A stretch of DNA of 64,000 nucleotides from Macrocystis pyrifera. Its lineage: Eukaryota > Sar > Phaeophyceae > Laminariales > Laminariaceae. Under the pieces are notes generated by a model. The model was not told the origin of the DNA, ran no database searches, and saw only the letters and a program-made list of their open reading frames with translations. The stretch is from NCBI GenBank assembly GCA_031763025.1, contig JASSKH010000007.1, positions 6,215,930-6,279,929 of the forward strand, read 5' to 3'. Position 1 is the first letter of the stretch. Each line of letters opens with the position of its first letter. This document shows, piece after piece, positions 10,322-22,179 of this stretch. The position numbers and the translations under genes were made by a program.

Positions 10322-13300
10322 TAGTAAACACGACCAAATCTTGTTAGTAAAAATAGGTAAATATATAGGTTTTTGTGTACATCACAGGTCCTATTTACTA
10401 TGGTCCCCCGTAATAGAGGGGGGTTCATCATTTCAGCAGGACTGCAGTCCCGTTTTGGGGAAAAACTACTTACAATTTGAGTGGTTCGTCCCGGAAACGG
10501 TACTACTGCAGCCCTATTCATGTATTAATAAAAGAGTCGAGCTCGCTACACGCGCCGACTACCTTGGATCCGCGGTCTATTTCGGGCGCCGGCAACAAAA
10601 GCCGCACCGACGCATTGGGGTGTACTCTGGCCTCGACATTGCTCTCCTGCCGGTTGTACGAAGCACGCTGCCGCTCCGTGGGATGTATAAGATGATACAC
10701 GCCGTCGTCTTGGGTACTTCTAAAGCTGATGGGGGCTGACGTTGCACGGGTCTGATGGGTCTATTTTGGCCGACCTCTTCTACGCCATAAAACGGTACAA
10801 GGTGAACCAAACCAAACCAAACCATAAGACGGTGAATCATACCGACCATAGGCCATAAAACGGTGAACATCAGCCCGAGTAGCTACATAAGATTTAGGAT
10901 TCGGTGGACCCGTAGGGTTTGTGGCCACATCACGGCACAGCGGGTGCCGTGGTGCCTGTGGCCACTGAGCGCTGCCTAGATACAAGGTGATTTGTGTCGC
11001 GGAATATTGTCCTATACCGGCAAGTGGCTCAGAATATCCCCCGTATACCGTATTCTGGCTAACAGTCGTTTAATATACCCGCAATGACAATATACCAGGT
11101 ATAGCTCGTGTAACAGCAGTAGTACACCAGGCATGAAACAGCATACAAAACAGCCTGGGGAGAAAAAAAACGCTCAGCAGTGTGAATAACACCCTGGTAC
11201 AAGGTAAAATACTTGGTACTCGGCACTATACGTCTACTGTAGAGGAGTGGTTGAAGCTCTCTTGCGCTGCAAAATATTTTTTTGGGGGCAAACCACTTGA
11301 CATTAGTGTAATATATATATATTTTTTTCTAGTACTGGGTAAAAAAAAAAAAAGGGCTGTACCAGCAGCACCACAACAGAAAACAGAGTAAGGCACTTAA
11401 CCACAGCAGCACCACAAAACAAAATACAACATGGCACCCAACCAACCCACGGGACCGTACCGCTTGTTTCATGTCCCAGATGCGGACGAGGGCGTCCCCG
11501 GTGCCGGTGCCGAGGATGAGGCCGTCAGGGTGGAAGCGGACACACTTGTAGCCTTCCGCGTATTCTTCGTTCTTCACGTGCCTCAACAACCTCCCCCTGC
11601 CCGGTTCGGACAAGTCGCGGCGGAGCGAGACCGCACGGCCAGTGAGAGACAGAGGGAGTGGGGGGGGGGGGGGGGGTGGGGGGCGGGATTTTGTAGTATC
11701 ATAAGTGGCGATAAGTGCTTGAGAAGATGGCATGAGGATAGTACATTGTAGATGAGTGATGGTGATATATAAACGCGAGATAAATTTAGGTACCAGGCAT
11801 GGTCGGGCGTTTGAGGGATGTCGCCAGAGAGAGGGGTGGATGGTATCGTATGACGGTACATGGCACACGAATGCAACACTTTACGAGTATATATATGGAA
11901 GAGAATATCATGAGAGTGTTCTTTGTACATATGTAGGGCGATGCGCAACGCACACTCGACAACCATTGCATACACTCTACACGCCCAAACACACAAAAAC
12001 CGTATCATGCACACAGCACAAGCACACAACACAATATACGCAGCGCACAACACAAACCTCACAAACATCCAACACCCAACAACGGGAGCCTACTAAACAC
12101 ACAACAAACAACATGCAACAGCATACAACACAAAGTGCAGAACACAACACACAAAATGCGCAACCACAACCAACACACAAATAACACCCGAGCAACACAA
12201 GTGAACACCACAAACGTAACACCCAGCAGTACAGCAACACATCAGGGCACACAAAACACACCTACAACACTCACCACACAAACACAACAACCGAACACAA
12301 ACCCAACACCCACACTCGACACCCCACCCCACCGCACAGCACACACTCAACATCCACGCCACACCTACCACAACAAATACTCCCAAAACACCCAGAGCCC
12401 TCAACACCCACACACCGGTTGATGTCGTAGAAAGCCCAGCTCTTGTCCTTTGAAGCCGTGGCGACGAAGTCTCCCGTCGCGTGCACCGTAGCCCCGACCA
12501 CCTCCCCGTCGTGGTCATCCAACACGTGCGCCGCCTTGTAGCCTCCTCCCCCGCCTCCGCCCTCGCCGCCGCCCTCCACCGCCTGCCACACGCGTGCTGT
12601 CTTGTCCGCCGAGGAGGTAAGCAGCAGCTCCTTGGTGGGGTGGAAGCACGCGTCCGTGACGCGCTTGGTGTGTCCGGAGAGCGTCGCCACCTGCGCCTGC
12701 GTGTCGCGGTCGAACACGATCGCCGTCTTGTCCACACCGCCGGTGAGGACCTGTGGCGGTGGTGGTGGTGGTGGTGGCGGTGAGGGTAGGGATGGGGGTC
12801 GGGGGGTGGTGGTGGTGGTGGTGGCGGTGGGGGGCAGAACGAGGTGGTGGTAGCACTATGATCCGAGTATACGCGTGGGAGAATGCCACAGCCACCGTCA
12901 CCACCAAACACGCTACGAAACCCGTCTTTGGGCGCGTCAAGGCCGTCAAGGCCTGTTTTTCCTCTTTTGGTCTTAATATAACTGCTTTAGTGTGGAGCGG
13001 TCAGGCGCGGTCAGTCAAGGTGTCAAACCGTGCATATTGATAGATAAATAGCTTGACCGCCACCGCATTTCGCGGCTAAATAAACTGCCAGCCGGCACCG
13101 CTACCACCGCGCACGCCCATTACAGAAAACAACGCGCGCACCAGGTTCGGCTTGGAGGGGTGCAGGTCGAGGCACGTGATCCCCTTGGGGCTGGTCTTGT
13201 GGAGGGTGTTGCTGGACGTCTCCTCCCAGCCCGACACCGCCTCCGCGGAGGACAGGTCCTCGGGCATAGCCCTCTTCTTTCTGTTGTGCCGCATTTCATC

Positions 13301-16300
13301 AAAAAAAGGGAGGAAAAAGAAAAAAGATACAACGAAAGACACGCACACACAAAAAAACAGAGGTGAGGTTTTGATTTCCGGCACGACCACAAGCACAAAA
13401 GACGCGAGCCATGTAAGCACGCACAGCAGGGGTCCCCCCTGTAATGCGGTGGTGTGTCTGCAGAGCAGTACGACCGCCTCATTGAGGGAGGCCGCCATAT
13501 TTATTCCAGGTCATGAGAGCAATCCTTCAGTCGCCCCAAGCGGTCTTGACCGCCTTGTATCCGCATACCGCCTTATGGGAGGACCCCTGCTGCTGTACAA
13601 GTATGATAAGAGGGGCAACGCTTTTCGGCCGAAACATCTCGTAATTTCGACCGACGGAGGAGCTCATCAACTAGAGTGTTCAATCTGTATTGCACAATAA
13701 TCTCGTTTCATACCTATAAAAAGGCCAGGGGATTTTCTTATCGGGTTAAGGCTACATTTTTTTTTTTCCGTCTTTTCAAAAGTCGGATTGGACTCACTAC
13801 TAGAATGGAACTCCTCAAGTTCGGAGGCTCATTAGAAAAAATAAGTGCTATACAATCCTGGCGGGTATCACGCATAAAAAAAATGTCGGAAAAAATACCT
13901 GGTACAGAATATTTATTATTTGCGAGAGAGAAGAAACAGCCCGGTGCGAACATTGGTGAAGCAGGGGGGATCGGGGAGATGGGAGATAGGAAAGGGAAAG
14001 GTGGCAGGCGCAAACAACAACAAAAAGAGCACTACGCACGAGTGTCACATGGAAAAACGTGGAGGAAGCTGCGCATCACCCACTGCTCGAGCATTACGGA
14101 GATTCTGTTGTTCAACTGATTTTCCTCTCGTGTGTGCCTTGGTACGTGCTTACTCGTCCACGCTTTCGCGTTCTCGAATAATCACAATCGGGCTCCGATT
14201 TTCCATCATGCTTTCTTTTTCGAGCACCACAATAACAACACCACCCTGTCGACGGCAAGTTCTTGTTGAATATACGCTGTCTTCAACAGAAAAAAAGCGA
14301 AACACAAGAAACAGGCTCCTGAGCAAATATCAAACACACATAACAGAGAGAAAAAAAAAGGTCCCAGACGTATAATATATACAAGAAAAAAAGACGCACC
14401 TCTTCTTCGAGAGCTCCTTCCACTTCGCCTGCATCTGCGCGTGCACGGCGTCCGAGATGCCCTCCTCTCCGTCCTCCTCCGTCTGCATCTCTGGAAAGCA
14501 CAGCACAGCACACCGCCACCACCACCACCATCACCCCAGAAATCAACGACAGCACGAAACGAAAATCACCACCCGCAAAAAACAAGACAAAAACAAGTAA
14601 GGAGTGAGAACCTATAAACAGGAAATGGGAGCATGCGAAAAAAAAAAAGCCAGGAGAGCGTACTAATTATGCCTGGCATATATGCATATATGTACATAGG
14701 CATACATGTATCTACCAAGCTTGCCAAGATGATAAAAGGGATTTTTTCGACTTCGCAGCTTTGTTTTATACCGGTATCTATTTTTCAACCGCATCCATAC
14801 GCTCGTACTTCGTATACATACGTGCACGTACGCAAGCCTGTGCCCTGCTACGGGCGGGAAAACTTTCCCCAAGACCGCACCCTATTAGGAAAAACCTCCC
14901 GGTTTGTTGAAACCCCTTGAGCACTGCACCCACGTTTTTTGGGAGCAAAGAACTAAAGAACTTGGGAAGTAGAGTAAGATCGTTTTGGTATTAATAGGAG
15001 TGTAAAATAAAAGCCTTCAAGTTAAGCACTTTGGGAGCTGCAACCCCCTCCCGTTTTTGTGGACAAGCTTGCAAATAGTGTGGGAAACGTTTTGGAGTTT
15101 TGAAAGGGGTTACAACCAAGCCTCGGTCGACGGACGCTTCGTACGAGTAGAATCTATTACGAGGGGCTACGTCTACTAATCAGGACCCGCGATGTGTCTC
15201 GTAATCAGGACCCGCGATGTACCCAAAAAATGAACATATCCCCGTACGATTACACACCATGTTTGATTCTGATCTCTCCATCACGGGGGACCATAGCAAA
15301 TAGGACCATAGTAAGTAGGACCACGTATCGTTAGTAAAAATAGGTAAATATACAGGTTTTTGTGTGTACCGTAGGTCCTCTTTACTATGGTCTCCCGTAA
15401 TAGGTTCCGCCGTGATAGTATCGCTCGCGCAAGTGGGGGCAATCCGGCCACACATAGCGCCACAGTACGGGGAGATCGAACGCGCTCGCTAGCACGCACA
15501 GTACCAACAGAGCGACCGACGCAGCTGGAGGCAGACAGACAACAAACGACCCAAAACGTCCGTCCTTCCATCCGCATCGATAAAAATACAGCACCACATG
15601 CGATTTCGCGAATTCTTCGCACAACCACCGCTATAGCCCGTCAGTCCGTCAGTCAGTCAGTCGCTTGGACGTCTATCGACCACCCTGCCCGCACTCCATC
15701 CCATATTCTTTGCGCTGGCCTCCACAGGTTCATCATACAGCACAGACCGGAAAGTTTGTCGAGCCCCGACAGGATACATTTCGTACGTTTATCAAAAGCG
15801 AAGAAATAAAACACGAAAACCTCTCATGTACGCGCATGCACAAGCAAGCAAGCAAGCGAGCGCACTCAATACACACACCCAGGGGCGCAAAACACACGCA
15901 CAACACGAGCAAACGAACGAACCACAACGCAATAAGCGCGTCCCCTCTTGGCTAATCGACAGCACATGGCCACACGCGGCGGCCAAAGCAACCACGCACG
16001 GACGCAGAGAGCAGCAGCAGCAGCAGCAGCACTGGCATACAGATGGGTCTACTCGGCAGCGGGGCGTGGGGGGGGCGCGGTGGGCGGCGAGACTGACCTT
16101 CCACCACGGCCGCTGCGGGGGCCGCCGCCTGCGCCTGTGCGAGCGCAATCCTCTGGGTCTGCAGTTCCGACCTGGCCTCGTCCCGCTCGCGCACTAGGCG
16201 CGCAATCACGCGGCACGCCGCGTCGTTCTGCACGGAAAACACACATAGAAACGCAGGCATACAGACAAAAACGAAGAGGAACGGGAGAGGAGGGAGAGAG

Positions 16301-19300
16301 GGGAGAAGGAAGGGAAACACATAGCGAAAAAAACAGGGGGGAGGGGAGGGGAGAGGGCAGGGAGCGATAGTAGGAGTGGAAGAGGTAGAGGGAGAAGAGG
16401 GGGGAGAGAGAAGGAGAAGGGGGACGGGCCGGGCACGAAGCACGGGCACGGTCAGACGTGGGAGGCGAGGGTAGAGGCTGGGGGGGGGGGGGGGGGTGGC
16501 GGGGACAGCCTATCACAAGGCCGTTACGGCCGTTACAACCTCGAAGCACACGCGTTAGGTCATACCGTCAGGTCTTCGAACACAGAAACTGCCGTCCAGC
16601 GGACGACGCGGGGGAGCACTGACTGACCCGATAGAACAGCACAAAAAAATAGACCGATCGCCAGGGCTAACAGCATAGTCTTAGCCAACACGGCTCCCGA
16701 CCGCCTCGCTGCTCGAAAGAACGAAACCACGCGCGCGAAAGCCGGGGCGTTGTTGCGGTCCGCCGTGATGAGCTCCGGCGTGCGAAACGCCTTCTGCTGG
16801 TCCCTGGCGGCGGAAACATGGTGTATATACCTACCACCTATCCATCAATGACATTCGTTATACAGGCCAGTATGAAAACTTGATAACAGTAGTATTTACT
16901 GAATGAACAAAATACGGAAGAGGGCTTCCAACACTTGAAACTGTCAGGAGAATCGATTTAATGGAAACGGCAACGTGGGACGGACATGTGGGACGAATAA
17001 AGTGGGACGAAAAACGTGGGCCGAACAACAACCTTGAACCACGATCTAACAACGTGGAATACGTCAACGTGGCGCACGGTAGCATGGAACGACTCCACTG
17101 ACGCCCGCGAGCACGCACCCAACACACCTCGGACAAGGCCTGGGACCCGCTTGCAATATTCTCTCCCTGCCTGGGAACGCCGACAGTGTCATATAAACAA
17201 AGCGTAGGTGCTCTACAAGATAGCAGCTCTGCATAGCTTACGCTCGAGCCGATGCTCACCAGCGCCGTCCGGCCCCCCCGGGCGCCACTGGAGAGGTGCG
17301 TGCGATCTCACCTGGTACAGGGCTTGGCTCAGCTCCTGCCTCGTCTGGTCCAGGTGCTGCTTGAGGGTGTGCGTCTCGAGCATCAGGTCGTCCCACTCGT
17401 TCTGCTCAAGGCCACAGGCGGGCGGACGGCGATATAGACGGGAACTTAAGAACTCCCCTGTGTATTCGTAAGAGGAGCTGAGTTTATTAAAGAGCTTGGT
17501 CAGACGGCGCGACAAGAGACATCGCCGTGCGACACAGAAACGACGCGACAGTTTTCCAGTTTTTCCCCTTTTGGTGTGCACACACAGCAAGCAGGGGGTA
17601 AACTACGCGGTGTACTACTGTGAATGTCGGGGTCGTACAGCAGTAGTAGCCTCATGTGTTTTTCTTCTGGGAGGGGCAAGAATGCCCCCCCCCCTCCGCC
17701 CGCCCTCCCCCTCCTGCTCTCCCTTGAAGATGAAACAAAGAATATTAGATACTCCCCTACTCCTACATACCGCGCGCAGAAAACAAACTCCTTTCTTTCG
17801 AGCGCGTATGTTTCTACCATCAACCCCTACTCCCTTCCCCCCCCCCCATCCGACAATAACGCCTTCAGCGCTGACCTGCATTATAGCCAAGAGGCCGGGG
17901 ATGGAGGCGGCCTCGACAGGGCGAGGCTTGACCGCCTTGTCCGATCGGAGCTCCAGCAAGTCATCTACTGTCAGCTCCTCTCCCGTAGCGGGACACTGCC
18001 GCATTCATATAGCAGCGGAAGTAGACGGTGGTCAGTGATCATAGGCTCAAAGGGGCAGCAAGGATGCACGAATACACTCATGGCGAGCGCCTTTGCTCGG
18101 CGGGATAGGCAGACAGGCAGACGGACGACAACAACATGGGGGTGACAACGAGAGGGGGGGGGGGGGGGGGGGGGGCACCGGTAGTATCCCTTCCGTGCTG
18201 GAATGCCTCTTATATTGCTCGTAGGACGTGTGTTGAGCAAGCAAAACGGCTGGATATACTCTTCGCGGGGCGAGCGGGAGCAGAACACTGCCGTACCTCG
18301 CCTCGCCTTGCCTTGCCTCTTACCCGTTACTGGTGCACGTTTAGCACAATCACGCTGCAGGTTTGCATACAAGAGGGAGATCGCCTTTCCGGTGTGGCTC
18401 CTGCTGCTCCGTGGTTGTAAGAGATGGCTAACCAAAAAAACGCGGAGCGCCCGGGGCCTAAACTCTCCAAATAAACGACACCACAAGGGAAAATATTGGT
18501 GTATTGCACACCGTGGGCAGGACGCGGTATTCGCGATAGCGCCCCCCCCCCCCCCCCCCCCCCCCCCCCACCTCCCCCCCCCAGGTATACGTTTCCTGCT
18601 TACCCAGTTACACTACTACCGCTACTATAGTCTAGCTTTGTAGCAACACATCAATCAAACGCTAATCTGACGACCACATGAGTTACTCCCCCACAGCCGT
18701 TGGCCTTCCTACGCATTCCGCCCAGCGCCCCCGCCAATCGTCCTTCTCTCTCAACCTCCCTCCCTCAGCCGACGGGCGGGGGGGGGGCAGGACAGGAAAC
18801 GCCCCCCGTTTAATTCCGTAAAAATCCGTCGGCCTGCGACTGCTGTGGTAGAGACGGGCAGACTTAGACGGGCAGACAAGACTCTTGTCAACCCATAGAG
18901 CAGCGGTGGTACGGCAACCCCGGACGCGACCCCCAGCTGTGGTACAGCGCCCCTCGGAGCCTCACGCATTGCGCCAGCACCAGATAAATCTCTTTGTCTA
19001 TACTCGTATCTCTGAACTGGTTGATGCGAACGTGCTGTTCTTGAATACTTATGAAGGGCGGACCATAGTAGACGGAACCCACCCTGAACCCAAAAAAGAG
19101 GTATCCCCCGTACGTGTACACACTATAATTAGGTTCTGAATACTATTACGGGGGACGGTAGTAAATAGGACCAAATATTGTTAGTAAAAAAAGGGAAATA
19201 TATAGGTTTTTCCGTGTACCGTAGGTCCTATTTACTATGGTCCCCCGTAAGAATTAACAATTCTACACCACGACCTCTGCCATACGCGCGGTCCCGTCCA

Positions 19301-20544
19301 AATACTAATATTGGTACATGTACATATATACCGCTGTGGCCCCCTCACCGTTCCCTCGGTTTCAATGAACTTGACGACCAGCCGCTTCTCGAACAGGTGG
19401 CCCGACTTCTTCGACACCACGGGGATCTCTGGCGTCTGTCCCGATACTGCAAACGTGTATTCAAGTAGGCGGGCGGGGGGGGGGGGGGGGGGGGGGGGGG
19501 GGGTCATTAATCCTCTGCAACTTTAGAGGGAAATAAGTCAAATACTCTAGCATATTTATATATGCATGTACGTACCTGGTATATGTTGTACCTGGTATAT
19601 GCTACGACTACAGCACTTGCCACACCAAGCAGCCCGGGTTCCTGAGGTAGGGGATAGGAGATGCGTGCGAACTGCAACGTAAAGGAGCCATACGACACCC
19701 GCGCAGCATGGTGAAAATACTACGTATACCTGGTGTACTTGTACTGCTGCTGCACGCTCTCCCTACTGTAATGTAGTTGATGAGATCGCAAACTACAGTC
19801 GTTTTTTTTTTTGTCGCATATTCTAAAATAATCAAGTCCCGAAGGGGTCTCGCAATGCAATGTGTACCTGGTATGCTTGTTTGTTTGGTTTCGTTTTGGT
19901 GTAAGGTCGAGTCGGGTCGGGTTTGGTTTGGTCTGGCGGTTCGGTTCGGTTCGTTCCGGTTCAATTCGGTTAGGCTTTGTTTTGTTTCGTTTCGTTTCGT
20001 TTCGTTTCGTTGGGGTTTGGTTCGGTTCTACAGCAGTCGCCGTTGTCGTTGTCGTCCTACTGTAAAATCATTTTCGAACGGCGCGGTACGAAGGACCGCC
20101 TATACAGAAAACGGAGGGGCGGCAGGGAAAAAATTAGATGGACTCGTATCGAGCACGAGAGACACACCGGCAGGCGTTGCATACTACCTGGCATGTATCA
20201 ACCGAGCTATCCATCAGCATCGCAAATAATCGAACAACTGCTTCCTTCCCGTCTTTTTTATGGCGCACACCACTGTTGCAGAGAAAACACTTACACCGGT
20301 TCAGAGGCTTTCGTCTTCTCGACGAAGGAGGTGAAGGTCGGTGAGAGGTCGCTATGTATACGCTACGCCGGGTGAAGACGTTTCGTCGATGAATACTGCT
20401 GTGTATTGAATATTTCTCGCCGTGCTCCATAAATGTGTTGAGTCGTTGTCAGCAAGTGGCCGTTACCGTATCGATACGAGTGCACGCATATGATACATGC
20501 GTACATGCCATGTACTTACTGTATATGTACAGGGAAAAGCGCAT
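7486..20544 (-). CDS. PRP19: Pre-mRNA-processing factor 19 (U-box/WD40 E3 ubiquitin ligase)
   Basis: PRP19 is the scaffold and ubiquitin ligase of the NineTeen complex, which acts on the activated spliceosome in the nucleus. I joined these minus-strand exons by splice site and phase: 19446-19349, 17995-17876, 17401-17312, 16227-16098, 14490-14400, 13280-13142, 12750-12416, 11596-11461, 8482-8255 and 7581-7486. Every junction keeps frame with no stop. The result is about 490 residues, against about 500 for the family. Residues 10-80 form the U-box ([39 protein letters not shown]). Residues 82-154 form the coiled coil ([20 protein letters not shown]). WD40 blades follow from about 210 ([71 protein letters not shown]). 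Residues 288-302 are a Gly-rich insertion between blades. The last exon, expected to give about 8-15 residues, was not found. Introns of 0.4-3 kb hold MITEs, polyG tracts and CA-rich DNA. Identity is very secure; the two ends are not. Confidence 0.95.
8022..8215 (+). repeat. Two head-to-tail truncated C-tract repeat units
   Basis: The first unit ends CATGTATGATATCGAGTACA followed by C12 (8086-8097). After a short A-rich spacer the second starts at GCTCCGTGCCGGCATTG and ends ATGACATGAGTACA before a CCT-rich tract. They lie in PRP19 intron DNA just downstream of the exon ending at 8255. Confidence 0.75.
9017..9362. repeat. Cluster of short inverted repeats of the TCCTTATATTTAGGGACA type
   Basis: The motif TCCTTATATTTAGGGA occurs in both orientations about nine times in 350 bp of AT-rich intron DNA. 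It is the same core as the minisatellite at the window start. ACTCCGTCCCTAAATATAAG resembles the terminus of Stowaway-type (Tc1/mariner) MITEs of plants, so nested decayed MITEs are one reading. Confidence 0.65.
9454..9560. repeat. CGGTT pentanucleotide run followed by a long G tract
   Basis: (CGGTT)5-6 and GGTTGGG variants pass into an almost pure run of about 45 G, interrupted once near its start. Proline-rich and glycine-rich frames here are translation artefacts. Confidence 0.9.
10278..10413 (+). mobile_element. MITE family A copy whose terminal G run is expanded to 39 G
   Basis: The right arm GGTCCTATTTACTATGGTCC then CCCGTAA is normal. The left arm should read TTACGGGGGACCATAG; here TAC is followed by 39 G (10281-10319) and then CATAGTAAACACGACC. 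The homopolymer therefore sits exactly in the terminal inverted repeat, replacing GGGGGAC. Confidence 0.85.
10435..10515 (+). mobile_element. MITE family B copy
   Basis: GGACTGCAGTCCCGTTTTGG in the left arm and GGAAACGG TACTACTGCAGCCC in the right arm match family B. It lies 21 bp after a family A copy in the same PRP19 intron. Confidence 0.8.
11461..11596 (-). CDS. PRP19: PRP19 exon with WD40 blade [20 protein letters not shown]
   Basis: This is one of the most conserved blades, given separately because it anchors the gene. Only one upstream acceptor (GGCAG then GGGGAGG) restores frame with the preceding exon, so the pyrimidine- and proline-coding stretch before it is intron, not protein. 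The donor is GCG then GTACGG, phase 0. Confidence 0.93.
11950..12420. repeat. CA-rich, strand-asymmetric intron segment
   Basis: About 470 bp of the plus strand are almost only A and C with scattered CACAACA units, so the PRP19 pre-mRNA (minus strand) reads as U/G-rich right after the exon ending at 12416. No regular period was seen. Confidence 0.8.
15182..15290 (+). mobile_element. MITE family C copy abutting a family A copy
   Basis: AATCAGGACC ... TACCCAAAAAATGAACATAT CCCCGTACGATTACACACCA ... GATTCTGAT follows the order seen at 19050-19144 and 39213-39310. It runs directly into the family A element. Confidence 0.6.
15291..15400 (+). mobile_element. MITE family A copy
   Basis: The arms TCACGGGGGACCATAG and CTATGGTCTCCCGTAA pair, with a small internal duplication of the left arm (CATAGCAAATAGGACCATAG). 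The central ATAGGTAAATATACAGG is typical. Confidence 0.8.
16256..16490. repeat. GA-rich purine tract in PRP19 intron
   Basis: Plus-strand GGGAGAGG-type sequence runs for over 200 bp beside the exon starting at 16227, so the transcript carries a long pyrimidine tract before that acceptor. Confidence 0.8.
19050..19144 (+). mobile_element. MITE family C copy abutting a family A copy
   Basis: The order GGACCATAGTAGACGGAACC ... ACCCAAAAAAGAGG TATCCCCCGTACGTGTACAC ... TAGGTTCTGAATA matches the element at 15182. It also abuts the left end of a family A copy, so the pair was probably copied as a unit. Confidence 0.6.
19145..19250 (+). mobile_element. MITE family A copy, well preserved
   Basis: It has 106 bp with arms TTACGGGGGAC / GTCCCCCGTAA and GTAAATAGGACC / GGTCCTATTTAC, and the central AAATATTGTTAGTAAAAA. 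It lies 99 bp downstream, in the gene's direction, of the PRP19 U-box exon ending at 19349. Confidence 0.88.
19885..20035. repeat. GGTTC / GTTTC pentanucleotide-rich tract
   Basis: Runs of GGTTC, GGGTC and GTTTC fill about 150 bp. It is a degenerate pentanucleotide microsatellite similar to those near 8580 and 9456. Confidence 0.8.
20520..20544 (-). CDS. PRP19: Candidate first coding exon of PRP19
   Basis: The U-box exon begins in phase 1, needing one leftover base, ideally A, to make the Ile of the conserved IS/SG start. Here ATG opens eight codons (MRFSLYIY) and ends with A before a strong donor (ACA then GTAAGT), giving [11 protein letters not shown]. Family members usually start with M plus 3-6 residues before ISG, so eight is slightly long. 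The same frame is open upstream to another ATG at 20706. A weaker alternative near 20270 gives FLCNISGQ but lacks a near ATG and has a poor donor. Confidence 0.4.
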
Positions 20545-20979
20545 GGGCTCATACTCGTAGACGTGAAAGCTTTCGGGGGATGTAACGCCAGAACGGGTGC
20601 CTGCCGTAAAGCCGTTGCCGTAATCACTGCCGTTGAAACGCCCTTCCGCTGCAGCCAGCCGCAAAGTAACCTTTCTGTACGGGCCTACGGCACTCGAAAC
20701 TCCCACATGGTTTTCGTGAGACGAGTCAAGACGAGAGACGCGAAATCAAGATCTAGACACCCGAGATCCAGCGCCGCCGCAAGGGCTGGGGATCGAGGGC
20801 TCACGACTGAGCAGTCTCAACCCATCCTCTTGCTTTTCTCTTCGTTCGAATAAGTAGAAGAAGCAAAGGCTTTTATACTTGTAAGTGATGTATCCGCATT
20901 ATGACATCAGACTGTTTAGGACTAGTTTTTTTCCCCTTCGAGTCGGGGATAGGGGAGTGTTTCGACTTTCCTTGATCTC

Positions 20980-22176
20980 CCTCGAGGATCCTGCTGTACC
21001 TGATTTTTTATCTCATCATATGCTGTCATGACACTCACTTGCGCACTGCATGGTGGCCAATGTTCCTCCCACTCCTCCTCCTCAGGGACAAGCCGCCTCC
21101 GTCGAGAAGCGAAGCGAGGGGTGAGATGCAACACAGAAGCCCTGCCTGCTTCGCGGAAACCCCCACGGGTCGCCAAAAGGAAAATCGACAAAATTTCGAA
21201 GTGGCAGAGGACCAAACGAAGAGAGGGAGGAGGAGAAGGAGGTGAGAGGGGGCTGCGAGGCGACAACACAACAACAGCAAGGGGAGGGTCTTGATGCCCC
21301 TGGACGTGCCAATAGTAATATCTTCTGCCTGCACCATTGAGCGTGACGGACTACGCGGGGAGACCGTATGGTTGCCGAAGCTTAGGCGTGTTTTCCGCCC
21401 GTATCCATTCCCCCTGCAACCCCCCTCCCCTCTCGATAATACAATGTAAGAACACATGGGGGCAGTTGGCGCAGTTCCAGGAGAGGGAAGGCCACACCGC
21501 AATTGGGGTGCTCGTGCGAAACACAAAATACAATCTAAAAACCAAAGTTTTGCGTTGTGTTTCTTTGATTTCTTCAATTGCCGCTGTCGAGGGCTTGACC
21601 TCAACGGCCGAGTGCTCGCGTTAAACATATGCCGACACTACGGGTCTTCGCAGCACCGCCTTTGCGCGACAGGCGGTGCGCAGCCAACCCCAAGATAGTG
21701 GATGCCCCACGCCCGCGCCAATAAGATGATTGATCACCGCCGCACAGGAGGGAATCCAAGGTTTTGGACCCCGTGGGTAACGCCACCGATGGCTGCATCG
21801 CGCCGATGGATCCGCCGAGGCAAAACCATAAATAGTCAGATACATCATCGGTAAACCCTAGATCTCACCTTCCCTTTTCTATTGCGCTGCTCCCTCTGCT
21901 GCTGCGGTTGTGCTTCTCGACGAGGCTTTTGGTGTCGAAAGGGGTTTTCTTCATATGTGAAGGCTTTCTTGGTTTGGAAATCGGGGGTTTCTTGAGAGAC
22001 AGCGGAAACAAGTTGTGCGACCGCTGCGATAGAGCACGCAGCAGGCGAACGGCGGACGGTAGCCAGGCGGGTAGAACTGCTTGAAGACCCTCGCCCCAGC
22101 TCTGAGGATGAACCGAAGGGCTTCCACTACGTGTCGGTGAGTCAGGGTGTCGATTCTTCGCCGTATCGAGAAGCAA
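20980..22176 (-). other. Possible exons of an unrecognised minus-strand gene
   Basis: Two minus-strand frames end at good donors. One codes LVPEEEEWEEHWPPCSAQ before GTGAGTG near 21040. The other ends SSAIEKG before AAG/GTGAGA near 21868, after a Lys/Ser/Pro-rich frame from 22176. I recognise no family and cannot join them. They could be 5' exons of a neighbour transcribed in the same direction as PRP19, or chance. Confidence 0.2.
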
Positions 22177-22179
22177 GTC

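Noticed and set aside
14930-15110. Further MITE family B copy
   Set aside because: Only short pieces (CCGTTTTTGTGGACAAGC) resemble the family; arms do not pair convincingly.
20134-20430. Alternative PRP19 first exon ending FLCN near 20270
   Set aside because: It has the right phase and a plausible FLCNIS joint, but a poor donor (GTGGTG) and no nearby ATG. The candidate at 20520 has a strong donor and a start codon, though neither is proven.
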